Shown piece after piece: positions 6,252 through 13,363 of a DNA stretch of 20,720 bases. The notes beneath the pieces were generated by a model that searched no databases, had not been told where the DNA came from, and saw nothing but the letters and a program-made list of their open reading frames with translations. Numbering within the stretch: the first letter of the stretch is position 1; each line of letters starts with the position of its first letter. The DNA is taken from NCBI GenBank assembly GCA_025351035.1, contig JANXWT010000048.1, forward strand, positions 1-20,720. Direction: 5' to 3'. The position numbers and the translations under genes are program-made. Origin of the DNA: Opitutia bacterium (GTDB lineage Bacteria > Verrucomicrobiota > Verrucomicrobiia > Opitutales > Opitutaceae).

Positions 6252-8351
6252 ATGAAGCTCACTCGTGTCATCGCGCTTACGTTCGCCTTATTGATTTCGC
6301 TGGCCGCTTTTGCCGCCGACAAACGCCCGATCACGCCACAGGACCTCTGGGCGTTCAAACGCGTCGGCAGCCCCGGGCTGTCGCCCGACGGACGCGCCGC
6401 CGTCTTCACGGTGCAGGAATGGTCGATCGACAAGAATAGCAGCACGACGAGCCTCTGGTGGATCGAGGTTGCGAGTGGCGCGCAGCGCCGGTTGACGACG
6501 GCGCACGCTGCCGATGGCTCGCCGACGTGGAGCCCTGATGGCAGCCGCCTCGCGTTCGTCTCGAAGCGACCCGACGACGAGGTTACTTCGCTCTACGTTA
6601 TGCGACTGGATGGCGGCGAACCCGAAAAGATCATTGAACTGCCCTACGGCATCTCGAGTCCTAAGTGGATGCCGGACGGCAAAGGCATTATCGTTGCGAC
6701 GACGGTCATTCCCGAACTGGCCGGCGACATGAACAAAGGTCAGCTCAACCTGATGAAGAAGGAAATCAAGCGCCGCCGTGACTCGAAGGTGACGGCGAAG
6801 GTCACCGAGAACCGCCAATACCGCTTCTTCGACCACTACCTCACCGACAATTTGGCGAACCGGCTGCTGCTCGTGAACGTGGAGACGAAGGAATTCAAGG
6901 ACCTCACGCCGAAGTCGGCGCAACTGTTCTCCAACAGCGGCGACATCAGCTACGACATCGCGCCTGACGGGAAGCACGTCGCGCTCGTGATGAATTCCAC
7001 GCCGCCGCCGTTTCGCGACGAGAGCAACGCCGACATTTACCTCGTGCCGGCGGACGGTTCGGGTGCGCTCAAGAATCTGACCAGCGACAACAAGGCCACC
7101 GACGGCTCGCCGGTGTTCGCGCCGGATGGCAAGTCGTTCGTTTATGGCCGCACCGAAACGACGATCCACAACGGCGAGTCGACCCGGCTCTGGCGCCACG
7201 ATTTCGCCACGGGCAAGAACACGATCCTCACCAAGGCGCTGGATTACTCGTTCGGCGATTTTGAATTCTCCTCCGACGGCAAGACGCTGTGGGCCATCGC
7301 CGAGGACAAGGGCATGGTGCCGGTTTTCCGCATGAACGCCGACGGCACCGGCCTCACCGCCGTGCAGAAAGACGGTTCCGCGAGCAGCCTCGCCGTCAGC
7401 GGCGGCACCGTGGTGTTCCTCAACGCCACGAGCAGCCGACCCAACGAGCTCTTCGCCGTCGGCGCGGCCGGCGGTGCGCCGCGGCAGCTCACGCATTTCA
7501 GCGACGAACTTCTCGCGCAGCTCGATCTCGGCAAGGTGGAGAGCTACTGGTTCACCGGGGCAAACAACGAGCAGATCCACGGCTGGCTGATTTTGCCCCC
7601 GGGTTACGATGCGAAGAAAAAATACCCGCTCATGCAGCTCATGCACGGCGGCCCACACACGATGAACCAAGACAACTGGAGCTACCGGTGGAACAGCCAC
7701 GTGTTCGCCGCTCCGGGCTACATCGTTACGTGGGCCGACCGCCACGGCTCAACCGGTTTTGGCGAGAAGTTCGCCATGAGCATCCTCAACCAATGGGGCG
7801 ACATGCCCTTTGAGGACATCATGAAGAGCACGGATTACCTGCTGAAACGTTTCCCGAACATCGACCCGCAGCGCCTAGCCGCGGCCGGCGGCAGCTATGG
7901 CGGCTACATGGCCGCGTGGGTGCTCGGCCACACCGACCGCTTCAAGGCCATCATCGACCACGCCGGCGTGAACGACTCCTACGCGCAATACGCGACGGAT
8001 GTGCCGCACGGCTTCACGCAGGTGATGGGCGGCACGCCGTGGGGCGATGTCGCCGGCATGCAGAAGGAAAATCCCGTTTTCTACGCGAAAAATTTCAAGA
8101 CGCCTACGATGATCATCCACGGCGAAATGGATTACCGCGTGCCTTACGGCAACGGCCTCGAACTCTACGGCATCCTGCAGGCGATGGGCGTGCCGGCACG
8201 CCTCGTGATATTCCCGAACGAGAACCACTGGGTGCTCTCGCCGCAGAACGCGGTCTATTGGCACTACGAGATGCAGGACTGGCTCGCCCGCTACATCGGC
8301 GGCACGCCGACCCCGAAACCGAGCTTCGACGCGCCGGAGGCGAAGCCCTGA
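6252..8351 (+). CDS. Secreted S9 family prolyl-oligopeptidase-like dipeptidyl peptidase
   Basis: A 699-residue exported peptidase. The signal peptide is clear: MKLTR, then VIALTFALLISLAAFA, with cleavage after about residue 21. Residues about 30-430 are an N-terminal beta-propeller with TolB/WD40-like repeats (GLSPDGR, PTWSPDG, PVFAPDGKSF, EFSSDGKTLWAI). The C-terminal alpha/beta-hydrolase domain carries GGSYGGYMAAW (nucleophile S548), GEMDYRVPYGNG (D627) and NENHWVL (H659), a complete Ser-Asp-His triad. Length and order match S9B/S9C dipeptidyl or acylaminoacyl peptidases that trim proline-containing oligopeptides in the periplasm. It has its own start 94 bp after the preceding gene, so it is probably transcribed alone. 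It converges on the RlmD-type gene with only 10 nt between the stop codons and no visible hairpin terminator. Confidence 0.93.
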   Translation: MKLTRVIALTFALLISLAAFAADKRPITPQDLWAFKRVGSPGLSPDGRAAVFTVQEWSIDKNSSTTSLWWIEVASGAQRRLTTAHAADGSPTWSPDGSRLAFVSKRPDDEVTSLYVMRLDGGEPEKIIELPYGISSPKWMPDGKGIIVATTVIPELAGDMNKGQLNLMKKEIKRRRDSKVTAKVTENRQYRFFDHYLTDNLANRLLLVNVETKEFKDLTPKSAQLFSNSGDISYDIAPDGKHVALVMNSTPPPFRDESNADIYLVPADGSGALKNLTSDNKATDGSPVFAPDGKSFVYGRTETTIHNGESTRLWRHDFATGKNTILTKALDYSFGDFEFSSDGKTLWAIAEDKGMVPVFRMNADGTGLTAVQKDGSASSLAVSGGTVVFLNATSSRPNELFAVGAAGGAPRQLTHFSDELLAQLDLGKVESYWFTGANNEQIHGWLILPPGYDAKKKYPLMQLMHGGPHTMNQDNWSYRWNSHVFAAPGYIVTWADRHGSTGFGEKFAMSILNQWGDMPFEDIMKSTDYLLKRFPNIDPQRLAAAGGSYGGYMAAWVLGHTDRFKAIIDHAGVNDSYAQYATDVPHGFTQVMGGTPWGDVAGMQKENPVFYAKNFKTPTMIIHGEMDYRVPYGNGLELYGILQAMGVPARLVIFPNENHWVLSPQNAVYWHYEMQDWLARYIGGTPTPKPSFDAPEAKP

Positions 8352-8361
8352 CCCGGGGCAG

Positions 8362-9636
8362 CTAGGCTTTCACTAGCGTGATCACGCACTCGAGATGGCG
8401 CGTTTGCGGGAAGAGATCGAAGGGCTGCACCGCCGTCAGCGTATAGCTTTGGGCGAGGAAGTTTTTCAAATCGCGCATCTGCGTGGCCGGGTCACAAGAC
8501 ACGTAAACGACGGTGCGCGGACCGAACGCGAAGAGTTGCTGGAGGAAATTTTCGTCGCAACCCGTGCGTGGCGGGTCGATCACGACGGCGGTGTCGCCGG
8601 GCGGGAAATCCAGTCCGGCGAATATCCGCGAGGCGTCGGCGGCGAGGAACGTGGTATTCGTGAGGCCATTGGCGGTGGCATTGGAGCGAGCGAAGCGGAT
8701 CGAGGATTCGCTGAGCTCAACGCCCGCCACACGCTTGAAGGACGGTGCTGCGCCCAGGGCGAAGAGTCCGCTGCCGCAATAGGCGTCGACCAAGTGCCGG
8801 ACACCGCTGGATGCCGCCTGTTCGCGCACATAGGAAGTAAAAGCCGGAAGGATGAAGGGGTTGTTTTGGAAAAAATCCCGCGCAAGAAAGCGCAGCTTCA
8901 GGATACCGATCGTCTCGGTGATGATGGTGTCAAAATCGGTGGTGACCTCGCCGGAAGCTTCGCGCAGCAGCACGGTCGCGCCGCGCTGATAGCTGGCGGC
9001 CTTGGCGTGCACTTCGGCGCGCAGGCCGGCCAGCCGCGCGTTGATCCGGTCGGTGGCGATGGGGCACTGCGGCACGTCGACGATCTCGAAACGCGTGCCC
9101 TGTTTCAGGAAGCCGATTGGCATCGGGCTGCCATCGCGCGAGGGATTGAAATGCGGCGTGATTTTCGAGCGGTAACCGAATTCCTTCGGCGATGGCACGA
9201 CAGGCTGAACCTCGAAGTCGACTCCGGCCATGTGCTGCAGGAGTTCGCGCACCTGGCGCTGCTTCCAGAGGAGTTGCTGGTCGTAGGAGAAATGCTGGTA
9301 TTGGCAGCCGCCGCAACGGCCAAAGAGCGAACAGACGGGCGCCACACGGTGCGGCGAGGGCGTCAGCACTGCGAGCAGGTCGGCTTCGGTGAAATTCTTG
9401 TGGTTGCGGTAGACCCGCGCCTTTACGCGTTCGCCGGGGAGCGTGAACGGCACCATCACGACCCATTGGCCAATGTTGTCCCGTTGCTGGCTGCTGTCAG
9501 CCCGGGATTTGTCCTGACCGTCGTCAGGCAAAGGCACCCGCGCGAGGCCGACGCCGAGGTTGGTCAACGTGGAAATCTCCAGCTCCAGCTCGGTGTGATA
9601 GGCAAACGGCCGGTCGTTGAATTTCTTTTTGGTCAC
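8362..9636 (-). CDS. rlmD: 23S rRNA (uracil-5)-methyltransferase, RlmD/RumA family
   Basis: A 424-residue SAM-dependent m5U methyltransferase. A TRAM-like RNA-binding domain occupies about residues 15-90. It is followed by an iron-sulfur motif with C102, C108 and C111 in PVCSLFGRCGGCQYQHF and a fourth Cys at 191 (VPQCPIAT). The catalytic domain has the SAM-binding VDAYCGSGLFALG, then VVIDPPRTGCDE, the nucleophilic Cys in VYVSCDPATQMRDL (C381) and the general base Glu in PQTRHLECV (E416). The Fe-S cysteines separate it from TrmA and point to RlmC/RlmD, which modify U747 or U1939 of 23S rRNA. Which site is inference. One oddity is a polar insertion in the TRAM domain (about residues 36-56, rich in D, Q, S and R) encoded by DNA that contains a small palindrome. 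The ATG at 9636 lies next to a family B repeat. Confidence 0.9.
   Translation of the reverse strand: MTKKKFNDRPFAYHTELELEISTLTNLGVGLARVPLPDDGQDKSRADSSQQRDNIGQWVVMVPFTLPGERVKARVYRNHKNFTEADLLAVLTPSPHRVAPVCSLFGRCGGCQYQHFSYDQQLLWKQRQVRELLQHMAGVDFEVQPVVPSPKEFGYRSKITPHFNPSRDGSPMPIGFLKQGTRFEIVDVPQCPIATDRINARLAGLRAEVHAKAASYQRGATVLLREASGEVTTDFDTIITETIGILKLRFLARDFFQNNPFILPAFTSYVREQAASSGVRHLVDAYCGSGLFALGAAPSFKRVAGVELSESSIRFARSNATANGLTNTTFLAADASRIFAGLDFPPGDTAVVIDPPRTGCDENFLQQLFAFGPRTVVYVSCDPATQMRDLKNFLAQSYTLTAVQPFDLFPQTRHLECVITLVKA
9513..9528. repeat. Short inverted repeat inside the RlmD-type TRAM domain
   Basis: CCTGAC and GTCAGG are perfect 6-bp arms around a 4-nt loop. They lie in the stretch that encodes the polar insertion of the TRAM domain. 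It may be chance. Confidence 0.35.
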
Positions 9637-9645
9637 GGAGGAGAT

Positions 9646-9719
9646 GACAGAATAAACAGAATGGTCCGAATGGAAGCAGAAAGCCCGAGCTTCATTCTGT
9701 TCATTTGGTGAATTCTGTC
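9646..9719. repeat. Palindromic repeat family B, copy 1
   Basis: The left half starts GACAGAATAAACAGAATG (9646-9663). The right half runs from CATTCTGTTCATTTGGTG to AATTCTGTC (9693-9719). The outer arms GACAGAAT/ATTCTGTC and the inner arms ACAGAATG/CATTCTGT are inverted copies of each other, so each half holds two related 8-mers. The unit fills most of the 95-bp divergent gap between the RlmD-type and SpoU-type methyltransferase genes and ends 12 nt before the latter's GTG start. A second copy is at 19876-19956. Confidence 0.75.
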
Positions 9720-9731
9720 TAAACCACTGCC

Positions 9732-10535
9732 GTGCTCCCGGAAAAAATCACCAGTCTCCAGAATCCCCGCATCAAACAACTCGTGAAGTTGCGCGAGCGG
9801 CGCGAGCGCGATGACGCAGGACTGTTCCTGATCGAGGGCTACCGCGAGGTGCGCCGGGCTCTCGAAAAGAACATCCGGATCGGCGAACTCTATTTTTGCC
9901 CCGAGTGGTTCCTCGGTGAAAACGAACCGGCACTGATCGAGCAGGCGATACAGGCCGGCGCGCAACTCTACGAGCTTTCCAAAGAAGCGTTCGCCAAGTG
10001 CGCCTACCGTGACCGGCCCGACGGCTTGTTGGCGGTCGCGCCACAATGGAAACTTGGCTTGGGAGAGGTCGCGCTAAGCGCGCAACCCTTCGTGCTCGTG
10101 GTCGAGTCGATCGAGAAACCGGGTAATCTCGGCACGATCCTGCGCAGCGCGGACGCGGCCGGGGTCGATGCGGTCATCGTGTGCGATGCCGTGACGGATG
10201 TTTTCAACCCCAACGTCGTGCGCTCGTCGACGGGGGTGCTTTTTTCGGTGCCGATCGTCTTGGCCGACAGCGCTACGGTGCACGCTTGGCTGCGCGAGAA
10301 AAGCATCCGGATCGTGGCGACGACGCCCGACGCCCAGTTGCTCTACTCACAGGCCGATTTGCGTGGACCACTGTCGATCGTGATGGGAAGCGAGCAATAC
10401 GGGCTCAGTGAATTCTGGCTGAAGGAAAGCAACGCGCTCGTGCGCATCCCGATGGCCGGGCAGGCCGACTCACTCAATGTCGCCATGGCGACGATCATCA
10501 CGCTCTTCGAGGCCGTCCGCCAGCGGAACGGCTAA
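9732..10535 (+). CDS. SpoU/TrmH family RNA 2'-O-methyltransferase
   Basis: A 267-residue SPOUT-class methyltransferase. An N-terminal substrate-binding domain (about 1-105: ITSLQNPRIKQLVKLRERRE, then FLIEGYREVRRAL) resembles L30e-like SpoU_sub_bind regions. The knotted catalytic domain has the three SpoU motifs: EKPGNLGTILRSADAAG (N132, R138), FNPNVVRSSTGVLF and IVMGSEQYGLSEFWL (E221) followed by VRIPMAGQADSLNVAMA (S247, N249). These enzymes methylate ribose 2'-OH groups in 23S rRNA (RlmB/TsnR type) or tRNA; the target cannot be read from sequence. It starts at GTG 9732 immediately after a family B repeat, and there is no clear Shine-Dalgarno site. Its TAA stop overlaps the stop of the convergent oleD by 4 nt. 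Confidence 0.9.
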   Translation: MLPEKITSLQNPRIKQLVKLRERRERDDAGLFLIEGYREVRRALEKNIRIGELYFCPEWFLGENEPALIEQAIQAGAQLYELSKEAFAKCAYRDRPDGLLAVAPQWKLGLGEVALSAQPFVLVVESIEKPGNLGTILRSADAAGVDAVIVCDAVTDVFNPNVVRSSTGVLFSVPIVLADSATVHAWLREKSIRIVATTPDAQLLYSQADLRGPLSIVMGSEQYGLSEFWLKESNALVRIPMAGQADSLNVAMATIITLFEAVRQRNG

Positions 10536-11644
10536 GACCCGCCGCCGCGCAGGTGTTGGATCAACTCGGCGGTGCCGGCGGCCATCGTCACGCGCGGATG
10601 GTAGCCCAGGTCGCGGCGGGCGGCGTCGAGTTTGAACCAGTGGTCGGTGGCGAGTTCCTTGACGACAAAGCGCGTCGTGGGCGGTTCGCCTTTGAGCGGC
10701 AGCACGCGCCACAGCGTTTCGAGCACGCCGGCCACGCGGTAAGCGGTGGCGACGGAAACATGTTTCGTCAGCGCGGGCAGGCCCACGCCGCGCAGCAGCT
10801 CGTTGATCCAGTCCCAGAGGACAACCGGTTCGCCGTTGGTGATGAAGTAGGCTTGGCCGCCCGGGTCGCGCGGCGCGCCGTCCGGCGAAGTGTAACGTAA
10901 TACGTTACACTCGCCGCTCCGGGGCGAGGGCGCCCCGGCTCCATCGGCCGCGGCGGGATTGTCATATATTATATGACATTTCGCCAGGGCCTGCTCGGCG
11001 AGGAGGTGAGCGTCGACGACGTTGGAGATGTGGGTGACGTCGACTTTGTTGCGGCCGGCGCCGATGATTTTCAACCGGCCCTTGCGCGCGAGCGCGAGCA
11101 CGCGCGGCACGACGTTCTGGTCGCCCGGACCCCAGACGAGATGCGGGCGCAGCGAAACCGTGGCGAGTTCGGGCGAGTTGGCGGCGGTGACGAGGCGTTC
11201 CGCGGCGGCCTTGCTTGTCGGATAAGCGCAGGGCGCGGCGGTGCAGAGCGGCGCGGACTCATCGACGCCGGAGAGATCGCCGCCGTTGTAGACGACGCTC
11301 GGCGAGCTGGTGTAGACGAGCCGGCGCACGCCGGCGGCGCGGCAGGCCGAGATCACGTGGCGCGTGCCCTCGACGTTGACCCGGAAGAAATCGGCGGCGG
11401 GGCCCCAGACACCGACGCGACCGGCAACATGAAAGACCGAACCCACGCCTGTGCAGCCGCGGCGCAGGGCTTCGTGATCATGCAAGTCACCGAGGACGAC
11501 TTCCGCCCCGAGTGTTTCGAGGTGCGGCAAAGGTCGGCGTGTCAGCACGCGCACGCGGCGACCCGAAGCCAGCAGGCGCTCGGCGATGCGGCCGCCGATG
11601 AAGCCGCTGGCGCCGGTGACAAACACGGGCGCATGAGAACTCAT
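10532..11644 (-). CDS. oleD: OleD-like 2-alkyl-3-oxoalkanoate reductase carrying an in-frame repeat insertion
   Basis: A 370-residue extended short-chain dehydrogenase (NAD-dependent epimerase / 3-beta-HSD type). The nucleotide-binding motif is VTGASGFIGG (residues 9-18), the catalytic Ser is in VYTSSPSVVYNGG and YPTSK gives Y141 and K145. Further OleD-like stretches are WGPGDQNVVPRVLALARKGR and THISNVVDAHLLAEQAL. OleD reduces the beta-keto acid made by OleA to a beta-hydroxy acid, the substrate for OleC. The partner oleC lies directly upstream with an ATGA overlap, so translation is coupled. The frame is open further upstream (to 11818), but that stretch is inside oleC. Residues about 223-258 are odd. 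They are encoded by two AT-rich palindromes and a GC hairpin, they read CHIIYDNP...ECNVLRYTSP, and they separate two conserved stretches that I expect to lie close together in homologues. The frame is intact, so the gene looks functional, but activity with the insert is untested. Confidence 0.87.
   Translation of the reverse strand: MSSHAPVFVTGASGFIGGRIAERLLASGRRVRVLTRRPLPHLETLGAEVVLGDLHDHEALRRGCTGVGSVFHVAGRVGVWGPAADFFRVNVEGTRHVISACRAAGVRRLVYTSSPSVVYNGGDLSGVDESAPLCTAAPCAYPTSKAAAERLVTAANSPELATVSLRPHLVWGPGDQNVVPRVLALARKGRLKIIGAGRNKVDVTHISNVVDAHLLAEQALAKCHIIYDNPAAADGAGAPSPRSGECNVLRYTSPDGAPRDPGGQAYFITNGEPVVLWDWINELLRGVGLPALTKHVSVATAYRVAGVLETLWRVLPLKGEPPTTRFVVKELATDHWFKLDAARRDLGYHPRVTMAAGTAELIQHLRGGGS
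10884..10978. repeat. Palindromic repeat family A unit inserted in oleD
   Basis: Three hairpin-forming elements lie in a row within the oleD coding sequence. At 10890-10910 there is a perfect palindrome with 10-bp arms GTGTAACGTA / TACGTTACAC around one base; it extends to 10884-10915 with GGCGA/TCGCC arms and one bulged A. At 10919-10938 there is an 8-bp GC stem CCGGGGCG / CGCCCCGG with a 4-nt loop. At 10960-10978 lies TGTCATATATTATATGACA, with perfect 9-bp arms around one base. The last is close to the palindromes at 1615-1633 and 1662-1680, and the arrangement (palindrome, GC-rich spacer, palindrome) is the same. The local AT content stands out against the GC-rich gene. The unit contributes no stop codon in the oleD frame. 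Confidence 0.85.
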
Positions 11645-13326
11645 AGTTTTCCGGAGTTTTTCCGCATATCCATTTCGTAGGCGGGCCTGGTTGACGCCCA
11701 GCGGGCGAGCGCGAGGCGGTGAATTTTTGCGTTGTGCCGGACGTCGACCGGGAAGGACGGGTGGATGAAAAAATGCCGGATGCGCACGGTGTGTGGGTGT
11801 TGCGCGGCGAGTTCGCACATCTCTCTTGCGAGTTTGCGACGTTGCTGGGAAGTAGCTACGAGTTCAGGCGAACGCGGCTCGGCCACGATGGCCGCGCGCT
11901 GGCGTCCGCGCGTGCCGACGCCGATCAACGCAGTGCGCACGACGTCGGGATGGGCGTTGAAAACAGGTTCACACTGCTCGGTGTAGAGCGGTCCGGTGAC
12001 AGTTTCGACCCGCTCGGCCTTGCGACCGCAGAACCAGAGGCGGCCGGAGGCATCGAGGTAACCAAGGTCGCCCATGCGGTGCCAAATAGCGGTGGGGCCG
12101 TCGGGAATTTTTGCTGCCGCCGTCGCGTCAGGCAAAGCATCGTAGGCCTGGGTAACAACCGGGCCGCGCACGATGATTTCGCCGATTTCGCCGGCCGGCA
12201 GTTCCTTCACGGCGTCGAACGACCCGAGGAGTTCGTCTGTGATGGCGATGACCTTGATTTCCACTTCGCGCACAGGTCGCCCCACACACGTGCCGCGACC
12301 GTCGGCCGTTGCCTTGGCGGTTTCTTCAAGCACCTCGCGGGCGGAGATAGTGCAGACCGGCAAAGCCTCGGTGGCGCCGTAGGGGCTGTGGGCCGTGCCA
12401 TGGGGGACAATTATCTGAAGGTCGGCGAAAAGAGCCGAGGGCACAGGCGCTCCGGCCATCAGCACGCGGCGAAGTGACGGCAACACTTCGTTTTGCGCCA
12501 AGCATTGGTGCGCAATTATTCTCCAAAGAGTTGGGGAGCCAAAAGAGTTGGTTACATCCTCTTGCCGGATGGCCTGAATAATCTTGTCGGGATCAACCAA
12601 CGCGAGGTGAGCCGGATCGATCTCTGGCACGATGGTCGTCATGCCAAGCGCGGGATTAAACAGGGCGAAGATAGGGAGCAGCGGCAGATCAACTTCGCCA
12701 GGCTGGATGTTATACGTGTCACGGATGAGCCGCACCTGCGCGTCGAACATGCCATGTTCGTAGCAGACGCCTTTGGGCGCGCCCGTGGAACCGCTGGTGA
12801 ACAGCACTGCGGCCAGTTCGGTGGCAGCGCTGGGCGCCACTTCCCATTTTCTAGCGGCGTCTTTTGCTCGTGCCGACAACCGCGCGGTCGCGGAACCGCT
12901 TACCCAGATGCGGATCTCGACTGTGGCAAAGGCGGCGCGGAAGAAATAGCTGGAGAATTGCGCGGAGGGAATGCCGAGCAGCACGCGTGGGCGCGAGCGC
13001 TTGACGCAGGCGAGAAAATTGGCGCGGCCCATGCCGGGATCGATGATCACCGGCACGGCACCGAGCTTGAAAAGAGCAAAGGCGGCGGCGATAAGCGGCA
13101 GGCCTTGCCTGACCAGCACGAGCACGCGATCACCGCGGCCCACGCCGCGGGCCGTCAGCTGCGCGACCCACGCGTCGACCTCGGCGTCGAGTTGCGCGAA
13201 GGTAAGGGCAAGATAATCGATGCGCCCGTCGCGCGTGCGACCGCGGGGAATCTTCAAGGCCGCCAGCCCCGGTTGGCGTGCAGCCATGAGCGGAAGATGC
13301 CGGGCAATGTTGGCGGATTCAGTCAC
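11641..13326 (-). CDS. oleC: OleC-like beta-lactone synthetase (AMP-binding superfamily)
   Basis: A 561-residue ANL-superfamily adenylate-forming enzyme. The P-loop-like A3 motif is FTSGSTGAPKG (residues 176-186). LPLLPIFALFNPALGMTTIV (about 214-233) closely follows the stretch typical of OleC. SPYGATEALPV is the A5 motif, GDLGYLD and GRKAERVET cover A7/A8, and the C-terminal HNAKIHRLAL holds the A10 Lys (K534). OleC activates a beta-hydroxy acid with ATP and closes it to a cis-beta-lactone, which OleB later decarboxylates to an alkene. It starts at GTG 13326, 37 nt after the rnd stop, and its TGA overlaps the ATG of oleD. No OleA thiolase or OleB hydrolase is present in the window, so the pathway must be completed by genes elsewhere or the pair has another use. 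A generic acyl-CoA ligase is the fallback call. Confidence 0.88.
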   Translation of the reverse strand: MTESANIARHLPLMAARQPGLAALKIPRGRTRDGRIDYLALTFAQLDAEVDAWVAQLTARGVGRGDRVLVLVRQGLPLIAAAFALFKLGAVPVIIDPGMGRANFLACVKRSRPRVLLGIPSAQFSSYFFRAAFATVEIRIWVSGSATARLSARAKDAARKWEVAPSAATELAAVLFTSGSTGAPKGVCYEHGMFDAQVRLIRDTYNIQPGEVDLPLLPIFALFNPALGMTTIVPEIDPAHLALVDPDKIIQAIRQEDVTNSFGSPTLWRIIAHQCLAQNEVLPSLRRVLMAGAPVPSALFADLQIIVPHGTAHSPYGATEALPVCTISAREVLEETAKATADGRGTCVGRPVREVEIKVIAITDELLGSFDAVKELPAGEIGEIIVRGPVVTQAYDALPDATAAAKIPDGPTAIWHRMGDLGYLDASGRLWFCGRKAERVETVTGPLYTEQCEPVFNAHPDVVRTALIGVGTRGRQRAAIVAEPRSPELVATSQQRRKLAREMCELAAQHPHTVRIRHFFIHPSFPVDVRHNAKIHRLALARWASTRPAYEMDMRKNSGKL

Positions 13327-13363
13327 GGGAAATTTTTTCTTCCGCTCGGATTCAGGGCGCAGG

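Noticed and set aside
8352..8361. Terminator between the convergent S9 peptidase and RlmD-type genes
   Set aside because: Only 10 nt separate the stops and no stem with a T-run is visible.
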